This document shows positions 18,542-26,098 of a DNA stretch of 64,000 bases, piece after piece. Location: contig NZ_CP046401.1 of the NCBI RefSeq assembly GCF_009762775.1, positions 4,364,001 through 4,428,000 of the forward strand, in the 5' to 3' direction. The DNA comes from Maribellus comscasis (GTDB lineage Bacteria > Bacteroidota > Bacteroidia > Bacteroidales > Prolixibacteraceae). The notes under the pieces are model-generated. The model saw nothing but the letters and a program-made list of their open reading frames with translations, was not told where the DNA came from and ran no database searches. Made by a program: the position numbers and the translations under genes. Position 1 is the stretch's first letter. Each line of letters opens with the position of its first letter.

Positions 18542-18633
18542 CTTTCGTCTAAACGAGGAGGAATGGGAAAGAGAAATAAAAATTTCAAAAAACAATAAAC
18601 CCTTCTCTTATCGGGAAGGTTGGGAAGAGGCTA
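18542..18633 (+). repeat. degenerate intergenic palindromes between hisA and hisF
   Basis: Two imperfect inverted repeats: CTTTCGTCTAAACGAGGAGG and its surroundings at 18542-18571, and CCTTCTCTTATCGGGAAGG at 18601-18619 followed by TTGGGAAGAGG. Base content (polypurine GGGAAGAGG arms) resembles the pair between proB and proA, suggesting one dispersed intergenic family. Confidence 0.45.
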
Positions 18634-18638
18634 AAAAT

Positions 18639-19394
18639 ATGCTTGCAAAACGAATCATACCATGTTTAGATATCCGTAACGGACAAACAGTTAAAGGGAT
18701 AAATTTTGTAAATATTCAGGAAGTAGGCGACCCGGTTGAGTTGGGTGCAAAATATGCAGCCGACGGTGCCGATGAACTGGTTTTTCTGGATATTACTGCA
18801 ACCCACGAAGGGCGTAAAACTTTTGTGGAACTGGTGAAGCGTATTGCTGCACATCTGAATATTCCGTTTACAGTTGGAGGTGGAATTAGTGAACTAAGTG
18901 ATGCGGAGAAACTGCTGAGTGCAGGTGCTGATAAGATTTCGATTAATTCTTCCGCAGTTCGAAATCCAAAATTGATTGATGATTTGGCTTTGAATTTTGG
19001 AAGTCAGTTTGTTGTGGTTGCTATCGATGCACGTGGTGATGAAAAGAATCATTGGACAGTAACTGTAAATGGAGGAAGAATTCCGACAGAAAAGGAACTT
19101 TTCTCGTGGGCAAAAGAAGCCGAAGATCGTGGCGCTGGTGAGATACTCTTTACATCGATGAATCACGATGGTACAAAAAACGGTTTCGCCAATGAACAGC
19201 TGGCTCAAATGGCTGACTCTTTGAAAATTCCAATTATTGCTTCAGGAGGAGCAGGAGCAAAAGAACATTTTACAGATGTTTTTACCAATGGAAAAGCCGA
19301 TGCAGGACTAGCTGCCAGCATATTTCATTACAATGAGATTCCTATTCCCGAGTTAAAAAGTTATCTAAAAGAAAACGGGATCATAGTTCGATAA
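18639..19394 (+). CDS. hisF: imidazole glycerol phosphate synthase cyclase subunit
   Basis: HisF joins PRFAR and ammonia to form imidazole glycerol phosphate plus AICAR; ammonia comes from the HisH glutaminase, which is not in this window. The 251-aa barrel has both catalytic aspartates, D11 (PCLDIRNG) and D130 (VAIDARG), and phosphate loops VGGGI and ASGGAG. It lies 99 bases after hisA and 39 bases before hisIE. Confidence 0.96.
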   Translation: MLAKRIIPCLDIRNGQTVKGINFVNIQEVGDPVELGAKYAADGADELVFLDITATHEGRKTFVELVKRIAAHLNIPFTVGGGISELSDAEKLLSAGADKISINSSAVRNPKLIDDLALNFGSQFVVVAIDARGDEKNHWTVTVNGGRIPTEKELFSWAKEAEDRGAGEILFTSMNHDGTKNGFANEQLAQMADSLKIPIIASGGAGAKEHFTDVFTNGKADAGLAASIFHYNEIPIPELKSYLKENGIIVR

Positions 19395-19433
19395 AAAGAT
19401 ATCAATTATTATTTTCGCAACAAATTGGAAATC

Positions 19434-20051
19434 ATGAACGAATTAAAGAATATCGACCAGGTAAATTTTTCCAAACTCGACGGATTGGTCCCGGCAGTAG
19501 TTCAGGACAATCAATCGATGAAAGTTTTAATGGTTGGTTTTATGAACAGGGAAGCTTTGGAGAAAACGCAGGAATTGGGTAAGGTTACTTTTTTTAGCCG
19601 GACTAAAAACCGGTTGTGGACCAAAGGAGAAGAATCGGGCAATTTTTTAAATGTGGTTTCCATACTGATCGATTGCGATGACGATACCCTACTGATAAAA
19701 GCAAATCCGGTGGGGCCTGTTTGCCACACAGGAAACGATACCTGCTTTTATGAAATGAATCCAAAAGCAGATGTGCAGTTTTTGAGTTATCTGCAGGATT
19801 TTATTGACAAGAGAAAAGAGGAAATGCCGGAAGGTTCGTATACCACTTCGCTTTTTACGAAAGGAACAAGAAAAATCACACAAAAGGTGGGAGAGGAAGC
19901 CGTGGAAACCATCATCGGAGCAATGGCAAATGATGATGAGAACTTTCTTTATGAAGCAGGAGATTTACTGTACCACCTGATAGTTTTATTATCTCACAAA
20001 GGATATCGGATTGAAGATATTGTAAAGGAATTAAAAAGCCGTCACTCCTGA
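19434..20051 (+). CDS. hisIE: bifunctional phosphoribosyl-AMP cyclohydrolase / phosphoribosyl-ATP pyrophosphatase
   Basis: HisIE performs steps 2 and 3 of histidine synthesis. The ATG at 19434 gives 205 aa. The HisI cyclohydrolase half (1-110) contains FFSRTKNRLWTKGEESGN, the metal cluster DCDDDTLL and the zinc cysteines in PVGPVCHTGNDTCF. The HisE half (about 115-205) contains TRKITQKVGEEAVETIIGA and the acidic EAGDLLYHL pyrophosphohydrolase motif. It ends the arg-pro-his run; hisG, D, C, B and H are elsewhere. Confidence 0.95.
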   Translation: MNELKNIDQVNFSKLDGLVPAVVQDNQSMKVLMVGFMNREALEKTQELGKVTFFSRTKNRLWTKGEESGNFLNVVSILIDCDDDTLLIKANPVGPVCHTGNDTCFYEMNPKADVQFLSYLQDFIDKRKEEMPEGSYTTSLFTKGTRKITQKVGEEAVETIIGAMANDDENFLYEAGDLLYHLIVLLSHKGYRIEDIVKELKSRHS

Positions 20052-20107
20052 TTTTGGAGTTATATCTATTAAGGAAAAAATTCTTTATTTCCAATTTTAA
20101 TAAGCTT

Positions 20108-20146
20108 TTTCATAACATGGTTATGAAACATAGTTTCAAAACATAA
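20108..20146. repeat. inverted repeat with a competing partner
   Basis: TTTCATAAC and GTTATGAAA form a perfect 9-bp inverted repeat around ATG (20108-20128). The right arm GTTATG can instead pair with a second CATAAC at 20141-20146, with an inner hairpin GAAAC/GTTTC (20125-20137). It lies between hisIE and the next gene. It could be an operator, or alternate RNA hairpins in the hisIE 3' region. Confidence 0.45.
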
Positions 20147-20242
20147 CTGTAAAACATTGAATATTTGATGGTTCAGATTAGTGGTTTTGTAAATTAGGTT
20201 GTAGCTTTGTATCAGAGTCTACTAACTTTTAAACCGTCAATT

Positions 20243-20923
20243 ATGGAAACCTTAATTGCTTGCCCAACCAGTACAGTAACCATCCTCGCATGCCAAAAAA
20301 TTGCCAAATCTTTCAAAGAGAATATTTATGAGTTGTCGAGTGTTCGTGAAGAATGGGACCCGGAGTTTGCCACATCCTTAAATATTTGGATTGAAGACAC
20401 CATTGAAAAGCATTATACCGATAACGTTGAGGCATGGGATGAGAATAAATATCGCGATTGGCACGAAATTATGGTTGCAGGATTACAAAACCTGAAAATA
20501 TTGCGTGCATCTTTAAAGGTAGATTTTAAGGACGATAAAGATTTTTTAAAAGACTTTTTTGAAAAAACCGGGTATTGTGAGTATTTCAGCGATGCAAAAA
20601 ACGGAGATCATATGTGTTTGTATCAATTCCTTAATGTATTTGCTGAAAACCTGGATGAAGAGACAAGAAAAAAGGCAGTTTCAAAAGGGACGATGGATTC
20701 ATTGTTTGATAAAATACTGGATAGTGCAAACAAAATAAAGGAATTTAAAGATTGTTTTGAAGCGCTTGAAGGCGAGGCGGAGTTAAACACTTACGGACAA
20801 AAAGAAGTAGCCCAGATTTATTCTACTATCCGTGATATTTGCCGAATTGCTATTGCCTACTATCAATTTGACCCAATAAAACGCGACCAATTTAATTTTT
20901 ATAAAGTTCTTGTGAATTTATAA
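20243..20923 (+). CDS. conserved-looking protein of unknown function, 226 aa
   Basis: I do not recognise this protein. The ATG at 20243 is preferred over a TTG at 20207; a TAGCTTTG -7-like box at 20202-20209 lies about 34 bases before it, which also argues for the later start. The product is soluble, acidic and helix-rich, with no signal peptide and no transmembrane segment, and contains scattered cysteines (C8, C18 and others). The gene stands alone between hisIE and a terminator facing the DUF4494 gene. Its codon use resembles that of its neighbours. Confidence 0.75.
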   Translation: METLIACPTSTVTILACQKIAKSFKENIYELSSVREEWDPEFATSLNIWIEDTIEKHYTDNVEAWDENKYRDWHEIMVAGLQNLKILRASLKVDFKDDKDFLKDFFEKTGYCEYFSDAKNGDHMCLYQFLNVFAENLDEETRKKAVSKGTMDSLFDKILDSANKIKEFKDCFEALEGEAELNTYGQKEVAQIYSTIRDICRIAIAYYQFDPIKRDQFNFYKVLVNL

Positions 20924-20949
20924 TACTACTACCTGTTAATTAACTTAAT

Positions 20950-20993
20950 AAAACAGTCTGTCCTTTTTCCCGGATCGGCTGTTTTTGTTTTTT
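20950..20993. terminator. terminator between convergent genes
   Basis: AAAACAG..GTCC pairs with GGAT..CTGTTTT, with an interrupted stem and a T-rich tail (GTTTTTGTTTTTT) on the plus side. It ends the unknown 226-aa gene and overlaps the stop of the convergent DUF4494 gene. Confidence 0.7.
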
Positions 20994-21492
20994 ATTCATC
21001 ATTGTTTTCAGGATTCTCTTCTTTTTCCAGAGGGACATATCCTTCGGGTACAGCTGACTCGGATGGTTGATATGGAAAAACATCAATAATTGTACTGACT
21101 GTAATTGAAGAAACAACATAAGGAATAACAAGGTAAGACAAGCTTTCCTCAAGCCGTTGCAGCGCTTCCTTTATATCGTCGGCCATTACCAGATAATAAG
21201 TGCGTAGTTTCTTTTCTTTTCCTGCTTCTTCATCAACAGTAACCAGGTTAATTGTTGCTTTGAACCACCATTCTCCGTTTTCAAAAGGAAATACTTCTGC
21301 TATTTTTGATTTTTTTATGTCGGTAACAGTAAATTCGCCCCGCACCATTTCCTGCATCTGACGAATCATTCTGGTTTCTGCATCGGTAAATGATACTGCA
21401 TCGAGAAGAAAATTTTCAGTTACATTTCTTTCTTTTCCGCTTTCTGAAATTTTTACATATTTTACTTTACATTCAAACCAGGTCTGCATCAT
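20992..21492 (-). CDS. DUF4494 domain protein
   Basis: A 166-aa cytoplasmic protein whose whole length matches the pattern of DUF4494, a Bacteroidota-restricted family of unknown function (start MMQTWFECKVKYVK, KSKIAEVFPFENGEWWFKATINLVTVDEE). The last 30 residues are acidic and low-complexity. There are two adjacent ATG codons at the start and either may be used. It is convergent with the unknown gene and lies downstream of amtB, separated from it by two terminators, so it is probably its own transcription unit. Confidence 0.8.
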   Translation of the reverse strand: MMQTWFECKVKYVKISESGKERNVTENFLLDAVSFTDAETRMIRQMQEMVRGEFTVTDIKKSKIAEVFPFENGEWWFKATINLVTVDEEAGKEKKLRTYYLVMADDIKEALQRLEESLSYLVIPYVVSSITVSTIIDVFPYQPSESAVPEGYVPLEKEENPENNDE

Positions 21493-21586
21493 TTTATTCT
21501 ACTTTTTTATGAAGTAACAAAAATAATTTTCTGAAATAACTTTTGGGTGAAATGGTAGTAAATATTCACTAAAATTTATCAACAAA

Positions 21587-21618
21587 AAAACCGGCCACAA
21601 TTTTTGTGAACCGGTTTT
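21587..21618 (-). terminator. terminator-like hairpin upstream of the DUF4494 gene
   Basis: On the minus strand AAAACCGG pairs with CCGGTTTT, extended by an inner CACAA/TTGTG pairing, and a T7 tract follows. It is the second hairpin after amtB and may act as a backup terminator. Confidence 0.6.
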
Positions 21619-21676
21619 CCTAATCTAACTAAACTAACTCAAACTACCCTTGACCTTAATTCTTTTTTTAAAAAGA

Positions 21677-21700
21677 AAGAGCCCGTCCCGGCGGACGGGC
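21677..21700 (-). terminator. intrinsic terminator of the amtB operon
   Basis: GCCCGTCC pairs with GGACGGGC around a 4-nt loop; on the minus strand it is followed by TCTTTCTTTTT. It lies 40 bases downstream of the amtB stop. Confidence 0.85.
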
Positions 21701-21739
21701 CCATAAACAGACAGCTACAGACTTAAAAGCTGAAGAAGA

Positions 21740-22972
21740 TTAGTTATAGGCACTTTCTCCATGTTCATAAACATCGAGGCCTTCTTCTTCAATGCGCCTG
21801 GATACGCGCAATACGTTTGCTTTCTTCAATATAAAGAATAGTATCAGACCTGTTCCAAATGCCCATACAAAGAATGCAAGAACACCGATAGCCTGAACAC
21901 CTAATAATTTTGCTCCATGACCGTAGAATAAACCTTCGGAAGTTGAGAATAAACCAACAGCCAGTGTTCCGAGTGCTCCACCTACTCCGTGAACCGAGAT
22001 TGCACCAACCGGGTCGTCAACTTTTAATATTTTGTCGAAGAATTCAACTGCAAATGGCAAAACAAATCCAGCCATAATTCCAATTAATACAGCTCCAACC
22101 GGATTTACAGCATCACAACCTGCGGTAATGGCAACCAAACCAGCGAGAGCGCCGTTTAATGCGATTGACAGAGTCGGACGTTTGTAACGAACCCATGCTA
22201 CTAACATCGCAGTTACAGCTCCGGCTGCGGCAGCAAGGTTTGTTGTCATTGCAATATGACCAATTGCAACAGCATTATCGGTCCCGGCAGCAGCAAGCTG
22301 AGATCCCGGGTTAAATCCAAACCAGCCAAACCAAAGGATAAATACACCTAAAGCACCCATTGCAAGGTTGTGTCCCGGAATTGCTTTTGCTTTTCCGTCT
22401 TTATCGTATTTGCCAATACGAGGGCCAATAATTGACGCACCAGCTAAACCGACCCATGCACCAACAGAGTGAACAATAGATGAACCAGCGAAATCGTGGA
22501 AACCAAGTTGGCTTAACCAGCCACCGCCCCAGGTCCAGTGTCCTGATGTTGGGTAAATAATTACAGTAATAACAATACTGAAAATCAGATATGCTTTAAA
22601 TTCAGTACGCTCTGCCATTGCTCCCGACACAATAGTTGCAGCGGTTGCAGCAAATACAGTTTGGAAAAAGATATCGGCATAATCTGAATAATTGTCACCA
22701 AAACCATCGCTCATAAAAAACAAGTCAGGTGTTCCGATAAATCCTCCTATTGAGTCTCCATACATCAATGTAAATCCAATAATCCAGTATAATAATGAAC
22801 CTATAGAAAAGTCCATCAGGTTTTTCATTAAAATGTTTGCGGTGTTTTTTTGGCGTGTGAAACCTGCTTCCACCATTGCAAAACCGGGTTGCATGAACAT
22901 TACCATAAATCCGGCAATCAATAACCACATATTGTCAATACCTATTTGCAGGCCTTGTAAAGTTTCTTCCAT
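21740..22972 (-). CDS. amtB: ammonium transporter
   Basis: AmtB is a trimeric inner-membrane ammonium channel. The 410-aa protein has the expected run of about 11 membrane helices, the signature GHNLAMGALGVFILWFGWFGFNPGS, and the pore histidines in SIVHSVGA and SVHGVGGALG. There is no extra signal sequence beyond the first helix. The PII gene lies 23 bases upstream in the same direction, the conserved pairing in which PII plugs the channel when nitrogen is plentiful. A terminator follows. Confidence 0.96.
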   Translation of the reverse strand: MEETLQGLQIGIDNMWLLIAGFMVMFMQPGFAMVEAGFTRQKNTANILMKNLMDFSIGSLLYWIIGFTLMYGDSIGGFIGTPDLFFMSDGFGDNYSDYADIFFQTVFAATAATIVSGAMAERTEFKAYLIFSIVITVIIYPTSGHWTWGGGWLSQLGFHDFAGSSIVHSVGAWVGLAGASIIGPRIGKYDKDGKAKAIPGHNLAMGALGVFILWFGWFGFNPGSQLAAAGTDNAVAIGHIAMTTNLAAAAGAVTAMLVAWVRYKRPTLSIALNGALAGLVAITAGCDAVNPVGAVLIGIMAGFVLPFAVEFFDKILKVDDPVGAISVHGVGGALGTLAVGLFSTSEGLFYGHGAKLLGVQAIGVLAFFVWAFGTGLILFFILKKANVLRVSRRIEEEGLDVYEHGESAYN

Positions 22973-22995
22973 GATAAATTATTTTTTTGTAGTTA

Positions 22996-23352
22996 TTATT
23001 CTTCTTTTCCTTTAATGTAAAGCGACTCGTCTCCTTGCTCCCCGGTTCTAATCCGGTACGATTCTTCAATCGGAACAATAAATATTTTACCGTCACCAAT
23101 CTGGCCTGTTCTTGCTGAGTTCAGAATAGCATTAACAGTTTTTTGTACATTCTTATCGCGAACAATGATTTCCAGCTTGGTACGTTCGATAGTACTTGTG
23201 TCATATACAATTCCACGGTAAACGCGGCCTTCCCTGGCCTGGCCAACGCCCCTTACATCCCAGAAGGAAAAGAATTCAATACCTGCTTCCTGCAAGGCGT
23301 CTTTTACCTCTTCGAATTTTGATTTTCTTATTATGGTTTCAATTTTTTTCAT
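22996..23352 (-). CDS. glnB/glnK: nitrogen regulatory protein PII
   Basis: A 118-aa PII protein that senses ATP/ADP and 2-oxoglutarate and controls AmtB. The core (TGQIGDGKIFIVPIEESYRIRTGE) is typical. The T-loop is atypical: GVGQAREGRVYRGIVYDTSTIERTK, with one residue fewer than E. coli GlnK and no FLPK; the tyrosine equivalent to the uridylylated Y51 is Y50. Being between a porin gene and amtB points to a GlnK-like role. Whether Y50 is modified cannot be read from the sequence. Confidence 0.93.
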   Translation of the reverse strand: MKKIETIIRKSKFEEVKDALQEAGIEFFSFWDVRGVGQAREGRVYRGIVYDTSTIERTKLEIIVRDKNVQKTVNAILNSARTGQIGDGKIFIVPIEESYRIRTGEQGDESLYIKGKEE

Positions 23353-23373
23353 ATTCTTCAGCTTTAGAAATGA

Positions 23374-24018
23374 TTAAAGAGAAATTCCTACAACAATATA
23401 AAACTGTTCTGATGAGGGGTTTAAAATAGCTGCACCTGATACAGGTAACGAGAAGCTGTCTGTAATTTTTACTTCTTTGGAAGTGCTGATTCCAATGTTG
23501 CAAATGTTAAATTCGCCATCCACTGTATAAGCACCGTCGCCACCACCAAGTGTAAGGTCAACCGGACCGGCTGTTAATCCTGCCTCAAGATAAATGTCGC
23601 CTTCACCGTCATTCATCATATATGCACCGGTTAAAGAGAATGATCCTAGTCCGAGGCTAACCATTGGTTCAATGTAATGTGAAGTTCCTTCGAACCACAA
23701 GTCACCCGGGAAATAATAATCAGTAAGAGTAAAACTCAAAGATGAATTTTCACTCAAATCAAATCCATAGCTTGCGTAAAGGTCGGCTTCGGCATCTTCA
23801 ACATCGCCTGCACTAAATGACCCCCAAGCTCCAATAGCAAAACCACCAGCGCTGAATTCCATGTAAGGCTGAAATGCCGGACCAGTGCCAAACTTAGTTC
23901 CACGCCATACATAGCTGCTGTATATGTCGAGGCCGGTACCTACTTCCTGTGCTTTCACCACCGGAGTAATCGCCATCAACAAAAACAAGCTCGCTGCAAT
24001 CAGTAATGTCTTTTTCAT
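23374..24018 (-). CDS. TorF-like putative outer membrane porin
   Basis: A 214-aa secreted beta-barrel protein: signal peptide (1-23, ending VKAQ) followed by alternating amphipathic strands rich in G, S and aromatic residues. The N-terminal motif SSYVWRGT is characteristic of the TIGR02001/TorF family of putative porins. It is the first gene of an operon with glnB and amtB (21 and 23 bases apart), which suggests passage of ammonium or a nitrogen compound across the outer membrane. The substrate is not established. Confidence 0.8.
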   Translation of the reverse strand: MKKTLLIAASLFLLMAITPVVKAQEVGTGLDIYSSYVWRGTKFGTGPAFQPYMEFSAGGFAIGAWGSFSAGDVEDAEADLYASYGFDLSENSSLSFTLTDYYFPGDLWFEGTSHYIEPMVSLGLGSFSLTGAYMMNDGEGDIYLEAGLTAGPVDLTLGGGDGAYTVDGEFNICNIGISTSKEVKITDSFSLPVSGAAILNPSSEQFYIVVGISL

Positions 24019-24442
24019 AATCGTAAATTTTAAAAGTTAAACTGTGTTTTTTTGTTCTAAAAAAATCTTTTCACTTCGTTTTAAAAATCGTTAATGTTTT
24101 TAGAAAAAAATTATTTTTTTACCTAAACCCCCTATAAAATGAACTTGATTGATACAAAAAATAGAATTTTTATCTGTAGCTCATCTGTTTTTTTGTATGT
24201 CTGTTCAAAAATATGTATGTTTTTTAGTTGGGGGCATGGTTTTGACAAAAAGAGTAGTTTCTCTTAACAAATTATTAATATAAGTTGTGTTTTTTTCTCA
24301 AAAAGGCAAAAAAATAGCTTTTTGGTGACAAAATATTATATAAATTTTGATTTGTGGTTCAAATTTCCAGTATGTGGTGTTGTGTTTGGCTGGAATGAAA
24401 AATGAAAATTCTTCCGGGAAAAATAGAGCTTTGTAAATTAAC
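24019..24442. other. 424-base AT-rich spacer upstream of the porin-glnB-amtB operon
   Basis: No convincing ORF. It contains homopolymeric A and T runs and one -7-like box on the minus strand, TATTTTTG at 24213-24206, without a well-spaced -33 partner. I looked for a sigma-54 motif (TGGCAC-N5-TTGC) on both strands and saw none. It must carry the promoter of the ammonium operon. Confidence 0.5.
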
Positions 24443-26098
24443 TTATTCCAAAGTTAACGAAATAATTTCTCCCCTGTAGTTTTCTTTCGAACGCGTGTAA
24501 AAGATAATCGGTTCGTCTCTTCGAAACATTTCATTTTTAGAAAGGGACAATGAAATAAGGGCTGAATCGTTATTTGCAATCTTTTCTTTTTTGCTTGAAA
24601 TAGTTAAAGGAACAGCTGTTAATTCTGTCTTATTCTGCATAACTGCGAGTACCGGTTCAGAAATGTGTTGGGTATAAATTGTTTTTCCGCTACGGTTATT
24701 CAGTAAAAAGAAGAATTCAATTTTGTTTTCAGTTTCAGCTGTTTTTTCAAGATTTATAGTGAGTCCATTTAATGACTGGTATTTTTCTATGGTAAGAAAA
24801 CCCTTTGTTTGACCGGTAGCTATTTTTAACTGGTTTGGCGGATTTAGATTTTTTGATTGCACAGTAAAAAGCGGTTCTCCTTCTGCATACATTTCTTCAT
24901 CCCACAAATCGTATTGGCAAAAGCGGTATGTTGGTGTTGAAAGATGGACAGCAGAATCGCCGGTGTAAAAAATGTAATTGCTGGTGGCAGCATAATTATT
25001 AAAAAAGCCTACTTTTTTACCTTCGGAAAGTTTTTTGATCTCCAGTGCGCTGGCTTCGCGGTTGTAAAAAGTAATTTTCAGATGGCCGGTGTTAGGGATG
25101 ACATCCAGAGCTATATAAATACGGTATAGAACCATTAAAGCCAAAACCGGTAACGCAATGCGTTTAAACCAGCGTTTAAATTTTGGATCGCCTGCAATTA
25201 AAGGATACGTTAAGATTATCAGCATTGGAATAATTGCCGCAATCCAATGTGCTTCTATACGATTTTTAAAACTGATAATAAAAAGCGCGATGTAAAATCC
25301 GAGAATAGTAAATAGCAATGTTTTTTGAAATTGATTTTCGGGTTTAAATCTGGAAAATTTCCAAAATACCAGAATTCCTGTTATTGGCCCGGCAATGGCT
25401 ATTTGTGCAGCCAGGTAGGGTAAAATGTACTTAAATGTAAAAGGTTTGGCACGTTCAACCAGGTGGTATTTAAATGTAGGAAATTCGTTGTGGATTTGCC
25501 AAAAAACGTGGGGAAGCAGTAGTATTACTGTAAACAAAATAATACCATAAAAATACTTGTTTCTGAAAAGCTTTAGATTGGAAAAAACAGTAAATCCGAT
25601 TATCAGAAAAGCGTGGTATTTACTGTAAATCATGGCGGCGAGGATTAAGGAAAGGAAAATCGAAATTTTCCAGTCCGGATTATTAAGAAATTTTCTGTAA
25701 GAAATAATAAAAAGTGTCGTAAAGAAGAGCAAGGGAACATCGGGGATTGCCATAAACCCGGCAATGTGTGTATGAATTAGCGGAAATGACAAAATAAACA
25801 ACGAAACAAAGAACAGATCTTTTTTTTCATTTAATTCATTTAATATAAGCGCGAATGTTATGGATGATATCAAAATAAAGATCAGCCGGACACCGATTTC
25901 TCCGGGGAGAACGGCATGTCCAAGGTAGATGAGTAGTGCTGTCATAGGAGGGTGGTCGAAAAATCCCCATGAAAGGTTTTCTGAATACATCCAGTAATAC
26001 GATTCATCAGAATGAAGTCCTGTAAACAGGGCCTGAAGTAAGTTTCCCAAAAACCAGATGCCTATAATTATATAGTGTCTTTTATCAAGATTTTTCAT
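24443..26098 (-). CDS. GT39-family (ArnT/PMT-like) membrane glycosyltransferase 1
   Basis: A 551-aa polytopic inner-membrane protein of the dolichyl-phosphate-mannose-protein mannosyltransferase/ArnT superfamily, which transfers sugars from a polyprenyl-phosphate donor. The first periplasmic loop carries the acidic catalytic motif HSDESYYW (D31/E32) and DHPPM at 48-52, both typical of GT39. About ten hydrophobic segments occupy 10-345; the C-terminal 200 residues form a periplasmic domain. It overlaps the next GT39 gene by 14 bases and is the last of three. The acceptor (lipid A, protein or glycan) is unknown. Confidence 0.85.
   Translation of the reverse strand: MKNLDKRHYIIIGIWFLGNLLQALFTGLHSDESYYWMYSENLSWGFFDHPPMTALLIYLGHAVLPGEIGVRLIFILISSITFALILNELNEKKDLFFVSLFILSFPLIHTHIAGFMAIPDVPLLFFTTLFIISYRKFLNNPDWKISIFLSLILAAMIYSKYHAFLIIGFTVFSNLKLFRNKYFYGIILFTVILLLPHVFWQIHNEFPTFKYHLVERAKPFTFKYILPYLAAQIAIAGPITGILVFWKFSRFKPENQFQKTLLFTILGFYIALFIISFKNRIEAHWIAAIIPMLIILTYPLIAGDPKFKRWFKRIALPVLALMVLYRIYIALDVIPNTGHLKITFYNREASALEIKKLSEGKKVGFFNNYAATSNYIFYTGDSAVHLSTPTYRFCQYDLWDEEMYAEGEPLFTVQSKNLNPPNQLKIATGQTKGFLTIEKYQSLNGLTINLEKTAETENKIEFFFLLNNRSGKTIYTQHISEPVLAVMQNKTELTAVPLTISSKKEKIANNDSALISLSLSKNEMFRRDEPIIFYTRSKENYRGEIISLTLE

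Noticed and set aside
24019..24442. sigma-54 promoter upstream of the ammonium operon
   Set aside because: No TGGCAC-N5-TTGC sequence was found on either strand.
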